Source: Magicicada septendecula (taxonomy: Eukaryota > Arthropoda > Insecta > Hemiptera > Cicadidae). From it: a DNA stretch of 64,000 nucleotides. Position 1 is the stretch's first letter, and each line of letters begins with the position of its first letter. The notes below the pieces were generated by a model. That model was given only the letters and a program-made list of their open reading frames with translations. It did no database searches and was not told the origin of the DNA. The translations under genes and the position numbers were made by a program. The stretch spans positions 233,200,843 to 233,264,842 of the forward strand of contig CM068372.1 in NCBI GenBank assembly GCA_034769895.1, in the 5' to 3' direction. Below, piece by piece: positions 43,701 through 54,484 of this stretch.

Positions 43701-45540
43701 TCGTCAACGATATAGATAGACAACATAGTCGAAAACGTTGTAATATATATATATTATAACTTAACCGAATCTCAAAGATTTGGAGTTATATGTAAAGAGT
43801 TTTGAAAATCAATGTTAAAATAAGTTTAAACCGTTTCAATCACGCCACGTGCAGTAGCGAGCGTTCAAATGAATTGTATAGCGACCAACGGCAGCGTTCG
43901 GTGGCATTACGTAACCACATACAATTATAACAATTAGGGACACGCCCTAATTTTAAATTATTAATATTTCGGTAACCGATAAATATAGGCAAAAACCAAA
44001 ATAGCCAAAATGTTTGCCGAAATATTAGTAATAGGGTGTGCACATTTCAGTTCATATAATTAAAGATTAAAAGAGATAATTAATTTTATTTAATAACTCC
44101 CCTAGTGAGTGAGCTACGGGTAGAGCTTTGAGTATGTCATAGTTATAAAAATTACCAATCAGATGTATATTCTAGAATAAGCATAACTTGGCTTGCAGCC
44201 AAGATAATCACAATACAAATTGCAACAGGACATCCTGTCCGACATTTGAAATCCGGTGTTTTTTTATCAGAATATTAAGACTAATAACAATTCTCAAACT
44301 GTGAGAATTATTTTCGTTCACACAAGTGAGGTGAGTTGAATTACAAGGAGAAGGGGGGATATCTCAGCCAATCAAATTATTCTAAAAATTTGAACGAACC
44401 GTTAGATTCGGGCTGAACACAGGCACTCAACTGTAACGACTCGACCTGTGAAGACGTATACTTACGATACTCTTACTTTTTTTCAACAAATAAGCGTACA
44501 GCTCAAAACATTAACCTGTTGACTTACGCATGTAAAGAGATCAGTTATATAATACATGAAGACACATCGAGAGTACAACAGAACGAGGCCGTCTAGTACG
44601 TGGTACAAGCTGAAGAATTGACGAAGCGGAGCGCAACCCAAGGCGAGATACACACACCAGGAGTGCAGCGTATACCGGACCGAGGGGCCTGACGCAGTTG
44701 CAGCAGTTAAAACCACAGACGTTAAGCCATCAACAGTTGCAGAAGGAGCTGAGTGTTGCTGATTCCCGAACTCTTAGCCGTGGAACCCAAGACGCAGAGG
44801 AAATCATCGCCACTAGCAGATTGGACCAGGGAAACCAAGGAACCCCGGGAGCACCTCATCACGATCTTCAGAACAAGGGAAGTCAAATATAATTTATAAA
44901 CTTCTCAAAAGGTTATTCTTTTTCTTTTAAGTCATTGTAAAACTAAATTGATTCAGATGCCAATAAAACAGAGACTCTAGATTAATAAGATACATTCATA
45001 CTTTGATAATCTGTATAACACGTATAAGCTTAAGTAATAATCAATAGATAAGAATTAGACGTATATAACAAGCGCTATATAAATACTAACATTGAATTAC
45101 TTAGAGACCTATACTGCAGTATACGTGAAACAATCCAAGTAAATGAAAGCACGTTGAACTAGATTCACAGCTAACTTATTTTCAGAGTAGCCTATTTAAA
45201 TCATATAAAGTAATAAAATCTGTACGAAAGTACAAAACAATTAAAAATTCCATAGATTAAATTGTTTTAAAATTAACTTCTTGAAATTAATGAAAAATAT
45301 AACTCGTATCAATTGAAAATAATAAGCTCGTCTTCTGAATGCTAATACCCATTCAGAAAACATCGTACAAGATACAAATTACTGTTTAGTATGTAAGGAT
45401 TCCTCCAGTTATAAGATTTTCATACATATGTCCTATTAGAGTAATAAACTCCAATTTTATCCACCACCGTATTTTTATTGCTGTACTACAAAGCCTACCA
45501 ACATCACAAAACTATTCAAAATAACTATAACAGTACTTTT
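43701..45540 (+). other. LTR-like or unassigned repeat DNA
   Basis: AT-rich sequence with a GC-richer purine-rich island (44560-44890), similar in style to 42770-43090 and to the Gypsy LTR islands. No coding frame with recognisable motifs. It probably holds remnants of older LTR elements. Confidence 0.3.
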
Positions 45541-45696
45541 CACACTTGAATTAACCTACTTGCAAAATCAAAACACAAACTCCTACGCCCTTAGTCGGAA
45601 GAAGTCGCCAGAACGAATAGCAGGTAGGTCACTTCACAAAACAACCATTTATCTCCTTATATTAATAAAAATAAATATAAGAGCAAGCAAAGAACT

Positions 45697-45700
<4 letters not shown>

Positions 45701-45733
<33 letters not shown>
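45701..45733. repeat. (TA)n microsatellite
   Basis: About 16 uninterrupted TA dinucleotides. A T-run follows at about 45829-45846. Confidence 0.9.
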
Positions 45734-45735
<2 letters not shown>

Positions 45736-45739
45736 CAAT

Positions 45740-46839
45740 GAAACACAGGATCCTGATAAGCAGTACAGGCTTGTGTAATACACAGACGATAAACATTCAT
45801 GTCTAAGTTGGTAGTTTGTTAGATTTGTTTTTTTTTTTTTTTTTTTGTATGAGTTTTGTATTTTAGAAAGGATAATGAATTAGGTTTAGTCAAATTGTGT
45901 ATGATTTTATGTGCTATTTATTCATGTACTATGTCTGTGGAAATGTGCGCGCGTGCGGAGTGATAAACGTTTCCCCGGATGTGCGTGATATAAATTGTCA
46001 TATCGTTGTGACACTTGAACTGAACTAAACTAAACACTTGACATAAACTACTGTATTAGCTACAGTTCCTGTATTTTTCCTATCTATTAAATGACGTTAA
46101 AGTATGATTTCACTCAAATATGAAGTTGTTGTAAAACGCAGTTATGCGTGAGATAAAGGTATTCAGAGATTACCATCTATGCATGCTCTTGCATAGTCAA
46201 TGCACTTTACGGCATGAAAAATTGGCGAGTCATGTTCAAAGTAACCATGTGACTTCCTTCCACCAATAAAATGCTGGAAGGCAGTTGAAAATTTTCTTAG
46301 CCTGTTGCTATACGGCAGGTCCTCTCATCCTGCTATCACGATCGGGACGTGCAATTCTTGTGCAAGATTTTCCGCTTGCAAGAATTTGTTAAGTCTTTTC
46401 GGCGGTAGTAACGAATGCGAAGGCTCAGAACTGTTGGTGTAATTCATCGCTACACGCAGTATTTTATTTGAATATAGCGTGTGTAATAAGTGAACTTGAA
46501 CTGTGTTACTGTGTGAGGTATTCTGCAGTACCAGTAATATTTCATAATTACTTAGTAATAAAATTTTGTCATCATTAGTTTCCGCGTGAGTGGAAGATTT
46601 CCGCATAGGGAGGTCTGTTGATCGCGGTAGACCCAGTGGTACGCGTGAACACTTGAAGAGTCCGGATTGGTATAAACCTAATATACCGTTTCTAAGTAAA
46701 ACTCACTGTGACCTGAGATACTTATAAATTATAAATTCTATATGAAGTTTAACCAGTTGTATCAATAGAACCGTTGTGGTATGCGAAGCGTCTGTGTCAA
46801 CGTTGGGGACACCAGCCCAGCTGGAAGCGTCACCAAGGT
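45740..46839 (+). other. LTR-like host of the Gypsy-B insertion, left part
   Basis: Noncoding DNA with a GC-richer stretch just before Gypsy-B (46780-46839, CACCAGCCCAGCTGGAAGCG). The sequence seems to continue at 63738 (CATCTGTCATCGAACGC), so Gypsy-B split it. Its style matches the purine-rich islands of LTRs. Family unknown. A 93-residue minus-strand ORF (46325-46606) has no support. Confidence 0.35.
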
Positions 46840-46843
46840 GAAC

Positions 46844-48449
46844 TGTGACGATTTTATTAATAAAAATAAATAAATTAATTAATTAAGTTGATAATGTATA
46901 GGTTGATAAATTTTAAGTGTTTAATAAAATCTCACATTTTTTTTACCTAAGCTTATTGTAATCATTAAATAATAATAATATTTAAATGAAAGTCTAATAA
47001 TATATTAAAAGGAATACGAGAGTACAGAAAGGGTAAAGCTTGTTAATTAATCCTGCAGAAACAGGCGCTAACCAGAATCAACTTGTTTTCCAACCCCTTA
47101 ACTAACTAAAAATAATTGTAAATTGATTATTATTTAAATAATTAAACTAGATCACTATAATGTACTTTGATAGCATTTGTAACTAAGAATCTCTCTACTT
47201 AATTATTTAATCTAATTTTAGTCCTTTAAATAAAAAAGAAACTTGGAACTATTTTTATGTTGAGTTGAACCGTCGCGAGATTACTACTCTGACCCCTAAC
47301 TATTTTCGCCCACTTGCTAGGGAGCGGTCAAACAGTAAGCTGTGTACTGCCGATATGTGCAACGTTAAAAATAGTTTATTACAAAATGTAATTAATCCGT
47401 CAGTTAAGACACTGACGCATTCTTTTTACTATTAAACAATGTGTTGCGTTAATGTAGTTGAACCGCGACTCATATAAATATGGTGTAAACGAGTGAGAAT
47501 GAATAACTAAAATTTAGCGCCGGTGACATCTCTTCTAGAATCTTGAAATATAATACTTATGTAATTAAACTGTGGTAATCCCATGAAGTGAAGTGCTACA
47601 ATCAAACTATCATGTGAAGTGTATACAGGTGAACGAAACTTTGTGTTAATCATTCAGATCAACGAGCTATTACTATCAGTTAGCCAAGAGCTGAGAACCA
47701 GGAGACACCATGATCTAAAAGACTTCAGGACTACACCATTCCCGGATACGAAGATAATGAGACATACCTGACCTACTTCAAACATGCTGCAACCGAGGAC
47801 CTACGACTGGAATAACGCAGAGCTGGAAGACATCCAAAAAGGTGACACGGAGGCAAGCCTTCCGTGCTTATGAAATACTAAATATTATATTCAACAAAAT
47901 ACAATTAATTTAACCACATTAAGACGTTTTAAGTAATTGTATAACAGTAATTGTATACTCATAACTTGTATACTTATCCCTAGTAAAAGAGTTATAGCCC
48001 TAAACTGTAAAGCCTTATTGTTTAAAAGATTAATAAAGACCATTCTTCAAATGGCAAAAATTTGAAAGCTTTATATGGCGAGGTAACCATTCTTAACGTA
48101 TTAGAGGAAATCCCGGATCCGGAGAATTAATTAAATTCATGTACATCTTATTTTGAGGGGCCTTGTAAAGAATAAAATATAATCATCATGTAAACTGTAA
48201 GCTACTGAAGCATATGTGTCGAGAATTTTAAGTAGAGTAAATAATACAATATGTAATAAAGAGATGTCATCAGGAGTACATACTATACTGAGTGCATAAA
48301 TCAACAGTCTCCCCTTCCCTGAATCCTTGTATATTTATTGTTTGTTGTTCTGATTAATTTTCAGCTCGTCACAAGTAAGGCAGCCTGAATAATTGGCAGA
48401 ACCAATTATTGCGGGTTCCCTAAGTTATAACACAGGAGAAGATGTTATA
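46844..48449 (+). repeat. Gypsy-B LTR 1
   Basis: About 1.6 kb. It contains a TATAAATA box (47473-47480), a heat-shock-like TTCtaGAAtcTTG block (47533-47545), a purine-rich island (about 47690-47870) and AATAAAGAG near 48257. Start TGTGACG, end GTTATA. Confidence 0.9.
47473..47480 (+). promoter_or_regulatory. TATA box in Gypsy-B LTR 1
   Basis: TATAAATA, preceded by a GC-richer stretch (GAACCGCGACTCA). Repeated in LTR 2 and LTR 3 at the same offset. Likely start of the element's transcript about 30 bp downstream. Confidence 0.5.
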
Positions 48450-49160
48450 AATTGCGCCACTCTGCTAATTTGCTTAAATTTTGCGACTCCTTTGTAAAAA
48501 ATTTTGTGACTTGTGTTATTTAAGAAGTAATTGTGTCCCGATAAACCCACACACATAAGCTGTTGATTTATTCACTCATGTACTTTAAAATGTGTCTAAA
48601 ATATTAAATAAAAATTAAACGATAATAGTTATTATAATAGTATAATAAATAAGTAATTTAAATATTATTTAGATATAGGAATGAACATAATGTTAACTAA
48701 AAACGCCCCAAGAATACGATATAACAGCAGGTACGTGCTTGTCAAAAAGTTCATTCATCAACCTGTCGGTTTGTAAACAATATCAGACCAGTTGAATTCT
48801 TGTCTGCGCCTGTGTGTGTGTAAACTGTCATAGTGAACCTCCCCCCATAGTTGAGTTAAACTACAACGACACCCTCTTTGTTAGTTCTATTGTTATAAGA
48901 AGCGTGTCCCTTCCTGTGTGTAGTTGCCGAAGGGGGAATCTTTTGCCGTACGCATATTTAAACCTGTGTGAGATTTCTCTCTCTACCAATGTAAAATGAC
49001 AAAGCTTGTCATCTCATTTTGAGTGTTTATTAATGAGAGAGTAAGAATACGATTGATTTATATTTTTATATTTGTGTGTAAAAAAAAAAAAAAAGATAGC
49101 GTTGTATAGTATTTAATGCAAATAGTAGAATAATTAGTTATAGCCACTCACGTTACGAAA
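48450..49160 (+). other. Gypsy-B unit 1 leader
   Basis: Noncoding leader between the LTR and gag. Directly after the LTR comes AATTGCGCCACTCTGC, which is not a standard TGG-led primer site, so the primer is not identified. A 61-residue ORF (48814-48999) is identical in both units but unsupported. An A-run lies near 49080-49095. Confidence 0.6.
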
Positions 49161-50666
49161 ATGGCTGAATTTAATCCAGATCTATTATTAAAAGATGAGC
49201 TATGCTACGAAGCACTTTTACGAGGTCTAAAACACGTGAATGTTACCGTGTCTGAATTACGAAAATCATTACGCCAAACCGGATCAGAGATAACCTCGCA
49301 GTTAGATAAATTGCGTGAACTCGATTATGACTGCGAACGAGAAACTTGTTATGCGAAATATAGGGAACTGATAGTATTATCTCAGAACCTTCAGGACAAA
49401 AAATCACCTACGGAACTTTTGCGCGTTACGCAACGTATAGAACATTTAACCCGCCGGTTGAATAATTTATTAAGCTGGCCCGACGTCACCGTAATCCCCG
49501 CCGACGTGCAGAAATTTGCGGATGAGTCATTAAGCCAATTACCCATAATTATCAACGACTTACGACGAAAGTCAGACTCCTCGAGAATGGAGGAAATTGA
49601 GCACTACTTACAAAAATTATATATCTCCCCTGTTCAATCCCCTACTTTAGAACACCCTCCCTCCACCTCGAACCACGAATCACCCACCGTATCTAAGATA
49701 CAACAGAGTCATGAACAATTACCTAGTAGAGAATTAAATACCCTAACCATGTTAGAACCCCCACCGCCTAATGTTCAGCGTACTCGCACTAGTCAATATG
49801 CGATTACAAATCCTAATGCAACCACTAATCCTTCGAAAGAAATACCAAACATAAATTTTAATGTTGACCTCTACGGAAAGATTTCCCACCCAGTAGAGAA
49901 AATAATTAATGAAATTCCGTACACCGATGGCTTAAGTATCACGACTCTATTGACTTTTATCAGATATCTACTGCAAATAAAAGATCTACAACAATTGAGC
50001 GATTGGCAAATACAGCAGGTCATCTTACCCAAATGTAAACCACCATTACGAGATCGTGTACTAGAATCATTAAACTCGTCTCTTCCAGTAGAAGAACTTC
50101 ATACGAATATAATCAAATATTTTATCCCCACGGGAATTTATGAGGAGATCAAGAGAAATACCGTACTTCGAGTACAAAGAGCTCAGGAAAGACTGGCCCA
50201 CTATATTGCAGACATCAGAGAATCTTCACGTCTACTGCAAGTCGACTGGACTGAAAAACAATTGGTCGATACTATCCTGGTAGGCTTATCTCCTGAAGAA
50301 CGCTCCCGTTTAGCACTAATAAGTAGACCCCTTACTTTCGCTGACCTTGAACAATGTAGTATTCACTCTTCCAATGTGTGGTACGCAGATCAGCACAGAC
50401 ATGCACCGGTATCCACTACACCACATAGAAAAGAAATGCAAGCCTTACTCTCAGATGCAAGAAGTCTACGAGAAAGAAGACCATTTCAAAGATCAACCTA
50501 TGTTCATGGCCATGGTAAGTCCAAGGAGCCTCAACCACGACAGGAAACCAGTGAGACCCCGCGTAAAGAATATATATGCTATAACTGCGGAAAACCTGGA
50601 CACCTCAGTAGAAACTGTAAAAGGAAACAGTACAATCGGAAAACTCATTATCCAAAAAACATGTAA
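49161..50666 (+). CDS. Gypsy-B unit 1 Gag
   Basis: 501 residues. N-terminal helical region (1-150), a Pro/Ser-rich linker (150-230), a capsid-like Gag core (about 235-420: TLLTFIRYLLQIKDL, PVEELHTNIIKYFIP, LVDTILVGLSPEERSRL) and a CCHC zinc knuckle near the end (CYNCGKPGHLSRNC). The knuckle binds the genomic RNA. The end overlaps an open pol frame and carries a -1 slippery heptamer. Frame intact. Confidence 0.9.
   Translation: MAEFNPDLLLKDELCYEALLRGLKHVNVTVSELRKSLRQTGSEITSQLDKLRELDYDCERETCYAKYRELIVLSQNLQDKKSPTELLRVTQRIEHLTRRLNNLLSWPDVTVIPADVQKFADESLSQLPIIINDLRRKSDSSRMEEIEHYLQKLYISPVQSPTLEHPPSTSNHESPTVSKIQQSHEQLPSRELNTLTMLEPPPPNVQRTRTSQYAITNPNATTNPSKEIPNINFNVDLYGKISHPVEKIINEIPYTDGLSITTLLTFIRYLLQIKDLQQLSDWQIQQVILPKCKPPLRDRVLESLNSSLPVEELHTNIIKYFIPTGIYEEIKRNTVLRVQRAQERLAHYIADIRESSRLLQVDWTEKQLVDTILVGLSPEERSRLALISRPLTFADLEQCSIHSSNVWYADQHRHAPVSTTPHRKEMQALLSDARSLRERRPFQRSTYVHGHGKSKEPQPRQETSETPRKEYICYNCGKPGHLSRNCKRKQYNRKTHYPKNM
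50654..50660 (+). promoter_or_regulatory. Putative -1 ribosomal frameshift site, unit 1
   Basis: A AAA AAC in the gag reading frame, three bases ahead of the gag stop, fitting X XXY YYZ. The pol frame is -1 relative to gag and is open across this overlap. Gypsy-type elements are known to use -1 frameshifting to make Gag-Pol. Confidence 0.65.
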
Positions 50667-50704
50667 GGCAGGGAGATCCGAAACCCTGTGTCTTCCGCAG
50701 CATC

Positions 50705-53700
50705 GTGAAAAAAGGTAAACCCCTGAGAGACAATAAAATAAAACAAATTAATAATAATAACAAAAGAAAATTAGACCCCTATGTAAAAAAATTTATCGAT
50801 AAATGTAACGCTATTAATAAATGTGATTTCAGTAAGTGTCAATTACCGTATATACAAGTTGACCTTGGTGTTACATCCACCCTCGGTTTAATTGATTCCG
50901 GATCAACGCGAAGTTTAATTAGTCAAGAGCTAGCCAATAAATTATTTAAACATAATTTAGTTAAACGCAGTCAATCTGTAAATATTAAATGCGCTACAGC
51001 TAACAAACAAAACTTAATGATAAAACTTATCATCACATTTAAGGTAAAAATTAAAAATCTGACGTGGTATTTTCCAATGTTAGTATGCGAGGAATTAGGA
51101 CCCGAGTTAATATTGGGAGCTGATTTTATCAGTAAAACAGGAATAATTTTAGATATTCACGATAAGAAATTTTACTTTGGATTCGATCGTTCACGGAAAT
51201 ATAACTTGGATGATAATTCAAATAACAGAGAAAGTACTAGCACGACTTCTTCACATCTAAAGCATCACGAATGTGAATTAGGTCATCTGGAAAGTAAAGA
51301 TAGACGGAACATACAGACTTTAATAAAAGAATTCTCCAATGTCCTCACCCCGAAGTTAGGACTGACAGACCTGATAGAGTATAAAATAAATTTGAGCGAC
51401 AATAAAGTAATACGTTTAGCCCCATACAAGTTATCACCTCCAAAAATGGAAGTAATGAGGAACCAAATTAATAAACTGTTAGAACAAGGAGTCATCGAAC
51501 CCTCTACGTCATCTTATTCATCCCCCGCGTTTTTAGTACCCAAAAGTAACGACAAACATAGATTAGTTGTAGACTATAGACAACTAAATAAACGGATAGA
51601 ATTTGAATCCATACCACTTCCCGACATCCACAGTGCTTTTCATTATTTTACGAAAGCAAAAATTTTTACCATTATGGATTTAAATCAGGCATTTCATCAG
51701 ATACCCCTTTCGGAAGAATCAAAGCGTCTAACCGCATTTGCCGTCCCTTTCAACCTGTACCAATTTACAAGGGTACCCTTTGGTATATCCCAAGGTAGTT
51801 CTGTATGTAGCAGATTATTAGAAAAATTATTTCATGACATAAAGTTTAAATATGTGTACCACTACCTAGATGACATTGTTATTTACAGCGAGTCAATTGA
51901 GCAACATCTTGAACATCTACGTGAAGTACTATCCCGATTGGAGAAAGCTGGATTAACCGTAAACCCCAGTAAAGTAAATTTTGCTGTGACACAATTCTCA
52001 TTTTTAGGTCACATCGTAAAAGCCAACGGAAAGGTAAGCATAGACCCAGAGCGAACCCGTGCTATCAGAGAATTTTTACCACCGCGGGATGCGAAAGGAA
52101 TTGCCCGATTTTTAGGAATGATAAATTATTTCCACAAGTATATCCCACATCTAGCCGAAATTGCAGCACCGCTAAATACTTTAAGAAAGAAGGGAGTTAA
52201 ATTTGAGTGGAACGAGCAACATCAAACCTCATTCGAGAAATTAAAAGAAAGCATAATATCACCCCCCGTACTACAATTAGCCGATTTTACAAAACCATTT
52301 GTTGTGCAGACAGACAGTTCAAGTGTAGCCCTAGGTGCCGTAATATATCAGGAAGTAGATAACTCTAGATTACCTATTAGTTATGCTTCACGCACCCTGA
52401 CAGACCAAGAAAAGAAATACTCCGCATACGAATTAGAATGTTTAGCTATCGTTTTCGCTTTTGAGAAGTTCAAACCTTTTTTAGAACATAAAGAGTTTTT
52501 GTTAGAAACAGATAATCAAGCCTTATCTTGGCTACTAAATCACCCAAAACAGTTAGGTCGTATCGGAAGATGGGTATTAAGATTAAATTGTTTTAAATTC
52601 AAAGTACAACATATTAGAGGCACCCAAAACGTAGTTGCCGATACCCTATCACGTATGTTCCAGCCGAGTAGTAATACTTACGAAAACAAGAGTAGAGAAA
52701 CGCCGATTATTAATACTTTAATTACCGAATTTCCTCTTGCATTTACGGATTTAGCCCATTACCAACGACAAGACCCTCGTTTGAGTCCAATTATTGAACA
52801 ACTTGAAAAAGGAAACAAGTCAGAAAAATACCTATTAAGTAAGAGAGTATTATGTTGTAGAATAGCGAACGGAAAATATTTACGAATAATCGCCCCTGAT
52901 ATTATTAAACCTATGCTGATGGAATATTATCACTCCTCCACCATTGGACCACATATGGGAATAAATAAAACCATACATCGAATTCGTAAAGAATATCACT
53001 GGGAAAATATGAACAGTGAGATCGCTAACTTTGTGAAAAAGTGTAAGTTGTGTGCACTCAGCAAACCAGCGAGAAACAGCCAAATAAGTCAATTAATCTC
53101 AGAGATTCCTGCTACCCCATTCTCCAAAATTTATTTAGACTTTTCAGGACCCTACCCGCGTTCTAAATCTGGAAATACAATGTTACTAATTTGCGTAGAT
53201 TCTTTTAGCAAATTCGTCTGGATGTACCCCATGCGACGAGCCTTAGCTACAACCACAGTAAGTATTTTACAACATAGATTATTTAAAGAATTCGGTATTC
53301 CTGTCCATCTAGTGTCGGATAACGGACCACAGTTTAAGTCCAAGGAATTCAGGAACATGTGTTTCAAACTAGGTATAGACCACATTACCACTACAGAGTA
53401 TCGTCCGCAAGGTAATATAGCTGAGAGGTATTTGCGAAACCTAAAATCTGCTTTAATAGCCTACCATGCTAGTGACCATACTTCTTGGGACCAGAACCTA
53501 TCCTGGATACAATTCGCCTTTAATTCAGCATATCATGAAGGACATAAGTCTACCCCATTCGAATTATTGTTCAAGTATAAACCAAACCACCCATTATCCA
53601 CTAAGTGGAAAATACATGAATTGTTACCCCTTGAAATTAGGGATAAAAATATTAGGAAAATATGGAATGAAGCGCACGCTAATTTAAGAACAAACTTAGC

Positions 53701-53983
53701 GAAATCAAGGAAATATCACGAGCGAAGAAATAATAATAATGAAGTAAAGTACCAAATCGGTGACTTAGTTATGTATAAAACGCACCCAACGAGTAGTGCA
53801 ATCGATAAGACAACTTCCAAGCTATCATACCGATGGTGCGGTCCTTATCAAATTCACAAATACTTAACTCCAGTAACTATAGCCCTGTACGAACCCTCTA
53901 CTCAAAAATATGTACGAAGGACACATATTTCGCAGATAAAACGTTATCACGAAGAAGGAAATGGTAGAGTGCAAGTTAAATAA
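50705..53983 (+). CDS. Gypsy-B unit 1 Pol
   Basis: 1092 residues. Aspartic protease (DSGSTRS near 64-70); RT with YLDDIVIY near 388; RNase H from about 534 (QTDSSSVALGAV); integrase with the H2C2 module (about 740-785), DDE core (Asp near 811 in YLDFSGP, Asp near 871 in VSDNGPQF, Glu near 906 in GNIAERYL) and a GPY module (RWCGPYQIHKY) near 1045. The frame is open upstream into the gag end, so the listed GTG start is only the conventional limit. Looks whole. No chromodomain, no envelope. Confidence 0.93.
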   Translation: MKKGKPLRDNKIKQINNNNKRKLDPYVKKFIDKCNAINKCDFSKCQLPYIQVDLGVTSTLGLIDSGSTRSLISQELANKLFKHNLVKRSQSVNIKCATANKQNLMIKLIITFKVKIKNLTWYFPMLVCEELGPELILGADFISKTGIILDIHDKKFYFGFDRSRKYNLDDNSNNRESTSTTSSHLKHHECELGHLESKDRRNIQTLIKEFSNVLTPKLGLTDLIEYKINLSDNKVIRLAPYKLSPPKMEVMRNQINKLLEQGVIEPSTSSYSSPAFLVPKSNDKHRLVVDYRQLNKRIEFESIPLPDIHSAFHYFTKAKIFTIMDLNQAFHQIPLSEESKRLTAFAVPFNLYQFTRVPFGISQGSSVCSRLLEKLFHDIKFKYVYHYLDDIVIYSESIEQHLEHLREVLSRLEKAGLTVNPSKVNFAVTQFSFLGHIVKANGKVSIDPERTRAIREFLPPRDAKGIARFLGMINYFHKYIPHLAEIAAPLNTLRKKGVKFEWNEQHQTSFEKLKESIISPPVLQLADFTKPFVVQTDSSSVALGAVIYQEVDNSRLPISYASRTLTDQEKKYSAYELECLAIVFAFEKFKPFLEHKEFLLETDNQALSWLLNHPKQLGRIGRWVLRLNCFKFKVQHIRGTQNVVADTLSRMFQPSSNTYENKSRETPIINTLITEFPLAFTDLAHYQRQDPRLSPIIEQLEKGNKSEKYLLSKRVLCCRIANGKYLRIIAPDIIKPMLMEYYHSSTIGPHMGINKTIHRIRKEYHWENMNSEIANFVKKCKLCALSKPARNSQISQLISEIPATPFSKIYLDFSGPYPRSKSGNTMLLICVDSFSKFVWMYPMRRALATTTVSILQHRLFKEFGIPVHLVSDNGPQFKSKEFRNMCFKLGIDHITTTEYRPQGNIAERYLRNLKSALIAYHASDHTSWDQNLSWIQFAFNSAYHEGHKSTPFELLFKYKPNHPLSTKWKIHELLPLEIRDKNIRKIWNEAHANLRTNLAKSRKYHERRNNNNEVKYQIGDLVMYKTHPTSSAIDKTTSKLSYRWCGPYQIHKYLTPVTIALYEPSTQKYVRRTHISQIKRYHEEGNGRVQVK

Positions 53984-54484
53984 ATGTATTAGATGTAGGT
54001 ACTCAAATGCAAAGAGTACTTGAGTAACATTTGGCTACCTTATCGTATAAATAGGTACGAGGCCTGATCAACCTTGAATCCTATTCATCGAAAGTAGAGC
54101 AAAGTAAGAAGTCAGCTGACATCCAATATGAGGAATAATAATAATAATAAAAAAAAGAGTAATTAAAGAGTAAATTCTATAACGAGAATAACTCACAAAA
54201 AAAAAAAATCCGGTAGTAGTCATAAGTAATAGAGTTAAGAAAATTTAGAATGTTTAAAATACATTTTATAGTGTGTGAATTTTATGTAGTAGTAGAATTA
54301 GTCTGTAAATTATGAAATATGTATAGATAGTAAGAATCAGCAAGTCAAGAATGACTTATGCTGATCGTAATTACATACAAAGAAAAACTGGTGAGAGAAA
54401 TTTCACGCGGTACTCCCCGACCATACTCCCGGTACATTGCTGACCAAATTTTCAGGAGTCTGTGTTTTTTTAAGAGGCGGAGTA
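53984..54484 (+). other. Gypsy-B unit 1 3' noncoding region
   Basis: About 500 bp between pol and the next LTR, AT-rich with A-runs. It ends AAGAGGCGGAGTA, a purine-rich tract abutting TGTGACG, the likely polypurine tract. No envelope ORF. Confidence 0.7.
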
